Shown one piece after another: positions 11,690 through 21,346 of a DNA stretch of 64,000 nt. The position numbers and the translations under genes were made by a program. This stretch comes from Homalodisca vitripennis. Lineage: Eukaryota > Arthropoda > Insecta > Hemiptera > Cicadellidae. The notes beneath the pieces were generated by a model that was not told the DNA's origin, did not search any database, and was given only the letters and a program-made list of their open reading frames with translations. Positions within the stretch are counted from its first letter, which is position 1, and every line of letters starts with the position of its first letter. The stretch lies in contig NC_060213.1 in NCBI RefSeq assembly GCF_021130785.1, positions 94,790,501 to 94,854,500 on the forward strand, given 5' to 3'.

Positions 11690-13860
11690 TTTGCTAACCC
11701 AATTTTTTCTGATGATTTTGCCAACGTCATCAAATCTCTCTAAGGGAAGAATCTAAAGCCCATTTTCATCACTGAAAAATAACAAAAATATTGTAATTTT
11801 GCCTGTGACAAAGGTGATGTAACAGTAATCATGAATCATTTCAGATTATATTAGAGAAGCCAACCTGTCTTTTAGAAACATAAAGACACTGATATCGGTT
11901 ATTTTAAATCTGATATGACAAAACCAATTTATAAGAATTAAACGAAATATTTCAAAGAACAATTCTATTAAAGAGAATTGCCAAAAAGAGCTAATTGATA
12001 TTTTAATAAATCACCAAATCCTCAAACACCCGTTTTCTACCTTGTTACGAAAGTACACAAAACAAAGATTATCACACCTGGGCCGTTCATCCCATTTTTT
12101 TAGGGGGGTCGCCTCAATATCATCTCCCACAGAATGAATATCAGGGTTTGTAGATGTACAACTACACGAGTTTGTCAAAAATGTACCATCATACTTGAAA
12201 AACATGATTCAATTTATTGAAAGATTAAAAGAAATTTACCGAACCTATTTGCATACAAATGTGACGTTAGTTACGATTGATGTAACTTCCTTTTTATACT
12301 AATATTGACCACAATAAAGGTATTGAAGCATTGTGAAACTCACTTTCTAAAATAAATGACTGGGAAATTCAAAACAAGCATAATTTCTTCATTACTCATT
12401 CATAAATTTTTTTTAGACATTGCAATTGGCTTTTCGATTTCAAGACAAATTTTATTTACAAAAGAAGGAACATGCCATGGGTACCCGAATGGGCCCATCA
12501 TACGCACAAATCTTGTTTATGGCAAAAAATTTGAACAAGATTTTCTACATTCAATCTATTTAAACCTTTTTATTATGGACTAGATACATAGATGACATTT
12601 TTTATGTTATGGACAGAGAGTAATGAAAAACTTTTAGAATTTCTTAAAAGCATTGAACTCATTCGATAAAATTTAAAATTTCTACTTGGAAAATTTCAAC
12701 AGAGTCAGTTACATTTCTGGATATGTCCGTTTACATCAATTAAAAGGTTACTTGAAACACAAAAAATTTATGTTAAAACCCTACCCAACACTTTTCATTA
12801 TCTACACTAGACAACATTTGTCACCCTGTATATAGTAATAGATCAATTCCAAAAGCTGGGCTACACGAGCAACTAAATTATGCAGTGAGAGTGAAGATCT
12901 TAAAAATTATTTTAGTAACATATATGATGCTTTTTTAAAAACGAGGATGTACTGATGAAACTATGATTAATTTACCCCATCCCCCCCCCCCATGAACTCG
13001 ACTCCAACACCCCGCCTCAATGAAAGTAAACTTAATATATTATATGTCAAAAGAGTATATTATGATGAGCCTAAATTAGTAAAAACAATAATCATCCTGG
13101 TCTTTTACATAAAATTAACAACATTTTTATAAGTTAGTTACATAAATTCTTCAAAATTCTCCTCTGACAGACTCATTTCTAAAAAGATTCCACGTACTTG
13201 TTTTTTAAAAGACCTCCTATCTTAAAGGAAATTATATCGAAACCAAAATTACCAGTGATTCTGTTGTAGAAAATAATTTTAATAAAGGAGCACATCCATG
13301 TAATAAATCAAGATGCATGGTGTTGCAATCAAATACAAGAGCTTCATCAAAATTTCGAAAGTAGTTCAACTAAAAAAGGTATAAAAATCATTGGAAATAT
13401 TGACATGTGACTACAAGAAAAATGTAGTTATACCAAATTCAGTGTTAAAAAATGTCCTAAAGACTACATTGGCTCTGCAACAAATAAGTTTAGAATAAGA
13501 AGGAAAGGTCACCGTTTTTATGATTTTTATGCATAATGATGAAATCAAAAACCATTAGTCATTCATAGTAAATTACACCAAAGTATCTCTTTTGAAAATT
13601 TATATACAGTAATCCAAATTACGATCAATAAAAATAATTCAATAATACATCAAAACTAAGAAACTGGTTAGAACAAGCATGTCAAAATTGTCACAAAATC
13701 TAAATTACCTATGGATTAAATCTTCGATAAATTTAAATCATCTGAACACTCATCACACTTTACCCACAGTTTGAACATATGTGATCATTTCAAGAATACT
13801 TATTATTTTATTTATGCTGTTTACATGTTATGTTTTTAATTTTCGTGACAGTTATGTGTT
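11690..13860 (+). pseudogene. Decayed Penelope-like element polyprotein (RT plus GIY-YIG endonuclease)
   Basis: Translated traces in shifting plus-strand frames give, in order, the landmarks of a Penelope-like retroelement. These are a DKGDVTVIM motif (about 11807), an FYLVTKVHK palm-entry motif with a PG following (about 12037-12090), RT motif A as DVTSFYTNID (about 12280), a fingers/palm MGTRMGPSYAQIL (about 12477), and the catalytic RYIDDI with YIDD at 12585-12596. A thumb-like RATKLCSESEDL follows (about 12868), then the inter-domain cysteine motif HPCNKSRC (about 13291) and a GIY-YIG nuclease trace (NVV...CPKDYIGSA...F.IR) at about 13410-13530. RT followed by GIY-YIG is diagnostic of the endonuclease-bearing Penelope class. 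The frame is broken many times by stops and small indels, so the copy is dead. An (AT)n tract and a hammerhead-like motif lie just 3'. The 5' boundary is not resolved. Confidence 0.88.
12981..12991 (+). repeat. C11 homopolymer inside the Penelope-like remnant
   Basis: Eleven consecutive C bases between the RT and endonuclease traces. They interrupt otherwise AT-rich sequence and shift the frame. The tract resembles those at 9.3 kb, so a base-calling origin is possible. Confidence 0.7.
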
Positions 13861-13875
13861 TTGTTATGTTGTTTT

Positions 13876-13907
13876 GACCTGAAGAAGCGTATATGCGAAA
13901 TATAGTT
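13876..13907 (+). ncRNA. Minimal hammerhead-ribozyme-like motif at the Penelope 3' end
   Basis: In order this shows GAC (helix I strand), CTGAAGA (13879-13885, matching the CUGANGA core), one unpaired A, a short helix II (GCG 13887-13889 with TGC 13894-13896, loop TATA), GAAA (13897-13900), then TATA giving the palindromic helix III ATAT (13900-13903) and the cleavage-type A at 13904, then GTT pairing back to GAC. Penelope-like elements are known to carry such minimal hammerheads, which act as dimers because helix III is only two base pairs. The position just after the endonuclease trace is as expected. Activity is not shown. Confidence 0.6.
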
Positions 13908-13941
13908 CCAATTAATATTAAGATGTGGGCCTTTTTCTCTA

Positions 13942-13960
13942 CATATATATATATATATTT

Positions 13961-13993
<33 letters not shown>
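13942..13993. repeat. (TA)n microsatellite at the Penelope 3' flank
   Basis: Alternating AT with two short interruptions directly downstream of the Penelope-like element. It may be either the insertion target or a tail-derived repeat. Confidence 0.85.
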
Positions 13994-13999
<6 letters not shown>

Positions 14000-14062
14000 C
14001 AACTACATAACGCTATGAATAAATTAATTACTTCATACAAGGAATTAAAAAAACATATTTAT

Positions 14063-14808
14063 ACCATGCCCACATCACTCTACAAGGCCCGGATCCATTG
14101 TACAGTATACTGGAAAGCAGCTAGCACACGTCCTCTAATAATTGCTGCACTATCATTGAAGACGTCGAAACTGTCGCAGAAACCATTTCCGAGCCTGACC
14201 ATTCTGGCGAGTGGACCGTGAAAGACATAGGAACGCTGGCAATGGCGTCTACTGAACAAGTCACGTGATCGAGTCCTTGCCAAGGTAATACGGAAGTCCA
14301 CTTGTGCTAGGAGCATGGGACAATCCAGTTGTCCATTAACCAGTCTCGTCAGGAACATAACATCCGCGACGCACCGCCTCGCTTGAAGATCAGGGAGAAG
14401 ATCAGCCAGCAGTCCAGCAAAAGGGATTTCCCTGTAGAGCAGCCCCTGTCAAACGCCCACTATTCTTACGAACTTCCTCTGCACAGCTTCCAGTTTCTCA
14501 ATATGACCCAGATGGTAGGGAGACCAGACAGGGCTAGCATACTCCAGGAGTTGACGCACAAAGGATGAATAGAGAGTCTTCAAGACAAGGGGATTTGTCA
14601 TACCGCGGGTTAACCTAGTGATGAAGCCCAGCGTCCTGTAAGCTCTTCTACATAGGTCGTCTACAATCTCATTAAATGAGAAGGCATATGAAAATGTAAC
14701 ACCCAGATCCTTTATCGAGGACACTCTTCCTAGGGGTTGATCCTGTTCAATATTGTACTGAAAATGGTCCAGGTTGTGCGAACGACCAAAGGTCATGTCA
14801 AAACACAT
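14063..14808 (-). pseudogene. 5'-truncated non-LTR retrotransposon reverse transcriptase (C-terminal part)
   Basis: Read on the minus strand, this frame is open from about 14808 to 14080 except for one TGA at 14449-14451, which lies in frame between two otherwise continuous halves. The start (CFDMTFGR) matches the RT segment downstream of the YADD box. It continues with KDLGVTFSYAFSFNEHI-like spacing, then YASPVWSPY and LEAVQRKFVRI, the signature of the RT thumb and connection in CR1/Jockey-type elements. A C-terminal domain with FLTRLVNGQLDCPMLL ends it. Catalytic motifs, endonuclease and ORF1 are missing, so this is a typical 5' truncation caused by incomplete reverse transcription. The TGA fits a CGA-to-TGA change. 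No poly(A) or tail repeat is obvious at the 3' side. Confidence 0.85.
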
Positions 14809-15516
14809 TCACCACAAAGATCTTCATATAATCATTAAATTACATACCTTACATCATTGGTTCAGTTTCATATGCTGTAAAACTGTTGCGTACTATTCAA
14901 TCCCCCTCAAAATCATGGTGACAGTAGGCACACATCGTACTTATTTGTGGAAAACTATAACCTAACCGAATATAATTAATGAAATAATTGCAATCAAAAT
15001 CTGTACAATAAGTATAATAATTATATTCCAGCTCAAAATTTATACTACCATGGCAATAGTGGAAGTTACTCAAATTCTTATTAACCTTAAAAAATATACA
15101 TACGACTTATAATAGGACACGTGTTTGACAAAACTAAAATAAAAAATCGTACAATGCAGTATACATAGCGCTGTTCAGTAAATTTCTACTTGATATTTTG
15201 GATTGTAATATAACACTGTCTTAGGTCTACTACAATTGCAATAGAATACGAGATTCGACCTCGGATGTTAGAAATAATTTGTACACTAAAAGCTATAAAG
15301 CGATTATACATTCGGTTATATTTTCGTTCACTCTAACACGTATTCAATTATGCTTCAGTGTACTCCACTAATAAAAGATTACAAACTGTAGTCTAAAAAT
15401 CAGAAGAATATATTGCGTAAAGAAAAGTGGTCCTTTTCTAATTACCTCGGTTTTCATTACTTAACTGTCACAGAGTCAACAATTCTTGTTCTCACGCAGT
15501 ATAATTGCGCTGTCTC
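14809..15516. other. AT-rich non-genic stretch
   Basis: No open frame, RNA gene or repeat that I can recognise. The stretch ends at the promoter-like cluster at 15517. Confidence 0.6.
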
Positions 15517-15585
15517 TGACGTCACGAGTCACTGTACCGAGTAATTGCGTATAAATCAGCCGCAGAAACGCGTTTTGGGTTCACT
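15517..15585 (+). promoter_or_regulatory. Possible Pol II core promoter (CRE, TATA, initiator)
   Basis: A perfect cAMP-response-type palindrome TGACGTCA (15517-15524) is followed by TATAAA (15550-15555) and an initiator-like TTCACTC whose A is at 15583, about 33 bases from the first T of the TATA box. This local stretch is richer in CpG than its surroundings. No long open frame follows on the plus strand, so any product would be a 5' exon or a non-coding RNA. Chance occurrence in AT-rich DNA cannot be excluded. Confidence 0.3.
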
Positions 15586-16970
15586 CTAGTAATTCTTTAC
15601 CTTGTTGAAATGTATTATTAGTATTATTCATTATACTTTATTATTATAATATATTGTGGTCCATATTTTATTTAAAATTAAATGATGCCACCATTGCTGA
15701 TTTCTTACACATAGAAGCACAATAAAATGAGATAATTTGATCTGTTTTGTTCTACTCACACTTGTCCTATGTTTGCTAAAATATAAATGCTCCATTACAG
15801 TTTGTAATAAATAGTTCAATATTTTGTGCTGGTTTGGTGCTCTATCCTCATGTTTTACAGTCAATTTTGTGGGAAATATGTTTGATTTTTTATCGTTTGA
15901 GTTGGTAATAAAAATATTGTTCACTTTTGTTGGTAATAAAAATACTTTGCTTATACAAAATATTGTTTGAGTTGGTGTAATGTAAAATGTCAATTTGTTG
16001 GATATTATTATTATAAAATCCTTATTTTCATATAAAACACCCACACTCATCCTAACTTCTGTTTAGGCAGCAAGATATTGTTTCATGTAATACCAAAAAT
16101 GTATACCAACTTTGAGATACTCACTACGAATTTATATAAATCTCCAGTATCCTGTTTTAATACAGCACAGCACTAGTTAACATAGTTACTGTGTATACAT
16201 ACTAATGTACACTTCATACAAAACACCAAAGATGACATATATTGGTGAGTGAATTTTGGAAGAGGTTTCTTTTTCCGATGTTGAGTTTTGTACTGTAATA
16301 TAATTTTCTTATAATATTTATAAATCATCGAATATGTTCTGAAAAAGAAGCAAATACTTGGGTGTTATTGAATCTCATGTACTGAATATTGTTAAGTAGT
16401 CAACATCCTATAAAATGTTGGTACTGGAACTACCAGTCACTTATTGTTCAAAGTATTTCGCTAAACAGAAGTCCGTGAATTATTAGTATATTTATAACTA
16501 TAGAGAATTATAAATTTGAAATTTGTATTTGCAAAACTATACTCTGTACAATCATAGTGCCTTTAGTTATAATACAGGTATTAATTAAAAACGTAAAATA
16601 TTTGTTTTATTTTGTTCATTTTTAACATTGAAATTAAAAGTTCAAAACTAAAAATTAAAGGCAATTATATTTATTGCGTTTTTATTGATATTTTTGTCCC
16701 TTAACAATTTTTAGTATTTATTAAATGGCAAAATTTACCAAGCCTGAAGGTCTATGTACATGTTGCTAGAAAAACATTGTGCTAGCTATGCATTTGCAGA
16801 TCGGTGAAGTATAATTATTTTTTATTTCTACATCATTTACTAGCTATACGCCATTTTTATTAACACATTTTTATCTTTATGTTCATCGTTATCTTTATAA
16901 ATAACGAATAAACCACAATTTGTATTAAACTTTTTCAGACAAAGAAAAATTTTTAAATAATTTAAAATAA
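15586..16970. other. AT-rich stretch before the duplicated unit
   Basis: No recognised gene. The longest open frame (139 codons, minus strand, 15631-16050) has no domain, includes low-complexity Ile/Asn runs, and contains a short internal nucleotide repeat (TTGGTAATAAAAATA twice near 15903 and 15931). I do not support it as coding. Confidence 0.5.
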
Positions 16971-17836
16971 CTCAAAACATCGCGTAAAACCAAATTCACT
17001 GTGTTCTGTTTGTAGATATTTCTTTGATCATCGGGTTAAATATTATTTTCGTATTGGATTTGAAAATTAATGTCATTATTATATTTAAGATCTAATTTTA
17101 TTTGAATTGAGTGGTTTTTGTTGTTTTACGATAGCGCCTTACAATTAGTAGTTATAATTAAATGTTAAATAATCGTTATAGTTTCTGCAATGACTATTGA
17201 CCTAGTACTTCATTGATATTTAGCAATTATTTCAGGCATGTTTTACAGAAATTTGTTATGAGAAAGATATTTTTATGAAAAATACGTGTGTTGAAAACAA
17301 TACATTTTCCTTCAACAAAATCAGTATTAGCTTGTTAATTATTCACTAAACAATAGTATATTTTTAAAGAGATTATAATCAGGGGGTTTGAGAATGATTT
17401 AATAGAGTTTATTCAACATTCCGGTTATTAAAAGAAACTAGTCCCAACTTTTTGAACCCAATCAATTTAAATTTTGCATTTAGGAACTGTTTTATTGTTG
17501 AAAATTACATTGGGGACTTACTGCTATTAGCAAAGATCGGTTTTGTAGAGCTCACGGCTCTCCTATATTGGTTTTTAGCCTCAAAAATAAATAAATAGAA
17601 ATGATAAAAATACAGATATGTAATATAAACATTTAGAAAGGTAAGTAAAAGTATTTAAAATAATTTTAAAACTGTTAATGTTTTATATTTTAGCCTAATA
17701 AAGTTAATAATGAGTGGGCAAAAACAATTGCGTAATATGTACAATGTATTTAAACTATTAATAATGACTTAAAATATGAAGGAAACAGGATTTTTCCGGA
17801 CATTTGCCATCGTTCAGTGAAACAATAAATCAGTAA

Positions 17837-17878
17837 CACTACGTTTCGAGATCTGCAATCTGATCTCTTCTTCAGGTG
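17837..17878 (-). ncRNA. Hammerhead-like motif, foldback left arm
   Basis: Read on the minus strand, this gives CAC, CTGAAGA (core CUGANGA), one A, GAGATC / loop AGATTGCA / GATCTC (perfect 6-bp helix II), GAAA, C, GTA, GTG. Helix I is CAC with GTG and helix III is the palindrome ACGT. All invariant core bases are present, so this is the most intact of the three copies in the window. Confidence 0.6.
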
Positions 17879-18172
17879 AAGAACTAACCTAATATATAAT
17901 ATTACAAACTAGGTTAAAATAAACAAACCTTACCAAAGCGTTGTGGCACGCCTAAGTCAGGAATCACAACCTACATGTTGTTTGTCAACTTCACTAACTC
18001 TATAAACATCCACTTAATAAAAAAAACTATATTACTTTTTTTATTAATTGCATGTTTATAGAGTTAGTGAAGTTGACAAACAACATGTAGGTTGTGATTC
18101 CTGACTTAAGCGTGCCACAACGCTTTGGTAAGATTTGTTTATTTTAACCTAGTATGTATTAGGTTAGTTCTT

Positions 18173-18214
18173 TACCTGAACAAGAGATCAGATTGTAGAT
18201 CTCGAAACGTAGTG
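18173..18214 (+). ncRNA. Hammerhead-like motif, foldback right arm (core mutated)
   Basis: This is the same layout as the left arm, with the 6-bp helix II GAGATC/GATCTC, GAAA, palindromic ACGT and GTG. The core reads CTGAACA instead of CTGAAGA, so the conserved G8 is lost, and the helix I strand is TAC. Loss of G8 should abolish cleavage. Confidence 0.5.
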
Positions 18215-19584
18215 TTACTGATTTATTGTTTCACTGAACGATGGCAAATGTCCGGAAAAATCCTGTTTCCTTCACAATCCTTCCATCGTCAAAAATAACC
18301 TTCAAACAAAGAACTTAAAATATATAGAGCTAAGTAATTTCATAGGTATTTATTTGTCATGTTTTATTTTGTAATTTAGGTAACGTCATACAAATTGTCT
18401 CTTAATAGCTTTTGTCTAAATATTTAACTAATTGAGTTTTCGAGGTGTAGATTCTATAATTATAGGCTTCACTAACGCTCCGAAAATGATATTACAAATA
18501 TCGCACGTGACCGAAATAAATACATTGCACACTAATTTATTTTATTCGATAAATGAGCAGGAATCGTTTATTTATATACCAAATTTTTAGGACTTTCTAA
18601 ACTACCTGGAAGTTAGTAAATGTTTCAAATTTTTTTTCATTATTATATGAACTATTTAAAATTTGCTCACAAACTTATTTCCTTGGCGGTTCCCAGGTTT
18701 CTTGTGACTTCTTTCATCGCTATCGTATACGTTTCGCAGTATTCCTAAATAAAATATTTTATTTACTTCTGTCGTAACAGTAGATTTAAAAAGATTAATT
18801 ACTATTATTTTAGAGATAGAATAAAATAGTTTAAAAAGTCTTTATACTAAGTTCACGTAATAAATCGTCTATTCAGAGATGCAAGTGAACAGGAACAGGA
18901 CACACAAATCATATCTAGAGCTGATAAACAGCTGCTATGATAAGCTATTCCGGTCCTTTCGCGTTTTTCACAGCACTATCTCCCCACATCTATTACAGGA
19001 GCACGTTATAAAGCTGTCCTTTGCAAGAGATTCTAGGTTTGGTACTGGAACTGGAACTGGAACGATCAGATAATCGCGGTAGTATACATTAAAACGAGTC
19101 CAGAGGGACTATATTTTATATACACATTTTCCTGTTCCTCCAAAGCTATTTATTATAGATTAGGAATTTATATGTACTCAGCACTTTTTAAGTAGTAACC
19201 AGTATCTAATATATCAACGGTTTTACTCCTTTCTTAGTACAGGTTTTAATATTTTGCTCTTTTATTTTCATATAAACATTTGCCTGGGACCACAATCAGG
19301 TCAAACACTAAAACACTATTTGATTTTGTCGTGTAGTAGTGTAAGGTATAAGTAATTGACTATTTGGCTTAATTAAATTATTATATTCCAAGTTGGTCTA
19401 TGTGGATGACTATACGAAACAATGTAGAATGCATCAAAACCTTTTTAATATATAAAACTAGTAATAAAAAAAAAATAAACCATTCTATACAAAATGAAAC
19501 TTATTATAAGAAATTGGGAAATGGACAAAAATAGAAAATTGAATAAATATCACGCTTAAAAATATATGTATATAAATAAATAAT

Positions 19585-19588
<4 letters not shown>

Positions 19589-19625
<37 letters not shown>

Positions 19626-19626
19626 G

Positions 19627-19689
<63 letters not shown>

Positions 19690-19745
19690 GTATATATATA
19701 TGTATATATATATATATATTTATTTATTTATTTATTTATATATAT
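19589..19745. repeat. Compound (TA)n / (TATG)n / (TTTA)n microsatellite
   Basis: About 155 bases of alternating TA with TATG and TTTA variants. The corresponding place in unit 2 has an A-run followed by (TA)n at 32326-32397. Confidence 0.9.
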
Positions 19746-19747
19746 AA

Positions 19748-19934
19748 AACCATCTTTTTACAGTAATTTTAAAAGCAATAACTGTAGCTTTTACATTGGT
19801 CAAGTAGTTTAGAGCTCCTAGTGTTTACTTATTTAAAGGTTACAGAAAGAAATCAGGTTTCGTTTAAATACTGTGTCTTATACCAATGTAAAAGCTACAG
19901 TCATTGCTTTTAAAATTACTATAAAAATATGGTT
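19748..19934. repeat. Inverted repeat with inverted loop relative to unit 2
   Basis: The arms 19748-19800 and 19882-19934 are complementary (for example AAAGCAATAACTGTAGCTTT against AAAGCTACAGTCATTGCTTT). The loop between them, containing TTTAGAGCTCCTAGTG and AAAGGTTACAG, occurs in unit 2 (32530-32620) in the opposite orientation, and unit 2 has only one arm. Confidence 0.85.
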
Positions 19935-20080
19935 ATAAGAAAATATAACCTAAGCAATAAAATTATATTCCTTTCGGTATGTAGGAATCCTGAAGGATTA
20001 GGAACATGATTAAAACACATCCCTAATTGACGGACTGCCTTGGAAATAATACTAAATTAAATGTTCAGTTTAGTTTTTAA

Positions 20081-20284
20081 TTGAGCTTAATTAATATTAT
20101 TTATTTATTATCGAAGACATCTATGGCGAAACAGTTCTGGCAATTCCTCAATTACATTATTTACTATAAACATTACTTTGTGCCTGGTAGAATAGTTTGT
20201 GATTCTATTACCAATAGTCACAGTCTCACTGTACTAGCCTGTTACTCCAAATTATGGTTACGGAGTAAATGGTACATTCAGTGA
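20081..20284 (+). other. Short reading frame conserved between the two duplicated units (unlikely gene)
   Basis: A 67-codon frame here and a 76-codon frame at 32751-32981 share a core of about 50 codons (SMAKQFWQFLN, then IIYY, then CDSI, NSHS, YSKL) with no indel, although the flanks have many. Most of the differences I could read change the amino acid (for example P/S, R/K, T/S, A/T, C/R) and only about one is silent, which argues against purifying selection on a protein. There is no recognised domain or promoter. I list it as a conserved block, not a supported gene. Confidence 0.25.
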
Positions 20285-20649
20285 AGTTTGCCCCTTCCTC
20301 CCTCCATTTTTATTTCTTTAGCTTTTTTATATATGCCTTCCCAGACAAAAAAATCTTAAGTGCCTTACCTCTGACCATCATTCTTTTCAAGCCGTAGTAA
20401 TTTTAGAGATTTAACTAATCGTTGATACTCTCACTGTGGCTTTATACACTTGGCGGTTCTGTGCATACGCAAGACTGTATGTTTTGAAGATAATATTTTT
20501 AATAGACCAGAAACTGTAATAATAATTTTTAATATACTTAGTTTAATTTTTATACTATAAATAAAATATCAATATCGTGAAAATATTGTATACATTTACA
20601 TCAATTTTAAAGTCATATACTGTCTAAAAATTTGGTATTACAATTTCTA

Positions 20650-20784
20650 GTTCATTTGTCAAAGACCGGAAAGACTTGTGGAGTTTATCCGTAATTAAAG
20701 TCCGATAAGTTAATAACTCACAGCAAGAAGTAACAGATGGCAGGGATTGGAACTTGGTGCAGTAATTAATCAACCTGATATTGG
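20650..20784 (+). repeat. Dispersed repeat, copy A
   Basis: About 135 bp from AGTTCATTTGTCAAAG to AATCAACCTGATATTGG. It recurs in unit 2 (33385-33516) and, inverted, at 53432-53562 outside the duplication. The core is CGATAAGTTAATAACTC(A/G)CA. It is non-coding. The family is unknown to me. Confidence 0.8.
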
Positions 20785-21157
20785 ATTTGAATAAAAACAA
20801 GGTAATTAGATTTTGTTAAAGTCTTTGAACTGCCAATTCACTAGTTGTTGTTGTACCCCGGCTTCGCGCGTAATTTTCAATACCAAATTCCGTAGCTTAC
20901 TTATGAAATGGACTATAATATAATATTATTGAGCCCAATCTTATTTTCTAAATTTTCATGAGGTACCTATCAACATGTTCATGATAGGAGAAACTTTGAC
21001 GGAAATTGCCTTATCGGTAAACTACATTAGTAAAAATGTGCCCTTACAATGTAGTTCATTTCCAGGATATTTCCGGTAGCATATAGAGTTTAACTTGTTG
21101 TCCCGACGAAGAATATGTGTTTTTTTTATTGAGAGCCAGATATGAATGTACAACTTT

Positions 21158-21346
21158 TAATTGCTATGGAGTACGGTGCTTTGTTTTTGAATTTCAGAAA
21201 CTTTCTTACATATTATAAAATTGATTTAAAGTTTTGTAAGGCGTTACTTTAATTGACGTAAGACTTACAAAACTTTAAAGCAAATTTATAATATATAAGT
21301 AAGTTTCTGAAATTCAAAAGCAAAGCACCGTACTCCATAACAATTA
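21158..21346. repeat. Long inverted repeat (83-bp arms) absent from unit 2
   Basis: The arms 21158-21240 and 21264-21346 are nearly perfect reverse complements around a 23-base spacer. Unit 2 (33912-34015) contains the left arm and spacer but lacks the right arm, going from GACATAAGACT straight into TTATACGTAATTAG. Confidence 0.88.

Larger units (their letters stand above)
10441..11690. other. AT-rich stretch leading into the Penelope-like element
   Basis: No gene is seen. The stretch contains the transposon-tail-like segment at 10724-10806, an AT microsatellite at 10825-10915, and then sequence that may be the decayed 5' part of the downstream Penelope-like element. I could not recognise any coding motif before about 11690. 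Confidence 0.5.
17778..18312. mobile_element. Foldback element with hammerhead-like motifs in both arms
   Basis: Arms 17778-18026 and about 18035-18273 form a near-perfect inverted repeat of roughly 240 bp each, from GAAGGAAACAGGATTTTTCC at the left end to its complement at 18273, around a loop of about ten bases (ACTATATTAC). A further 39 bases follow before the target duplication ACTTAAAATAT (17767-17777 and 18313-18323). The paralogous site in unit 2 (near 31450, GACATAAAACATATGGAGC) has no insertion, which proves a discrete insertion event. Each arm contains a hammerhead-type core of the kind found in Penelope-like elements, so I infer origin from inverted Penelope terminal sequences. No coding sequence is present. 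Confidence 0.88.

Noticed and set aside
15631..16050. 139-codon minus-strand frame
   Set aside because: No recognised domain, low-complexity AT-rich codons and an internal nucleotide repeat. This length can occur by chance in 64 kb.
19618..19812. Ile-Tyr frames at TA repeats (also at 28.9 and 32.3 kb)
   Set aside because: Microsatellite translation. The 28.7 kb minus-strand frame also reads through the tRNA-like unit.
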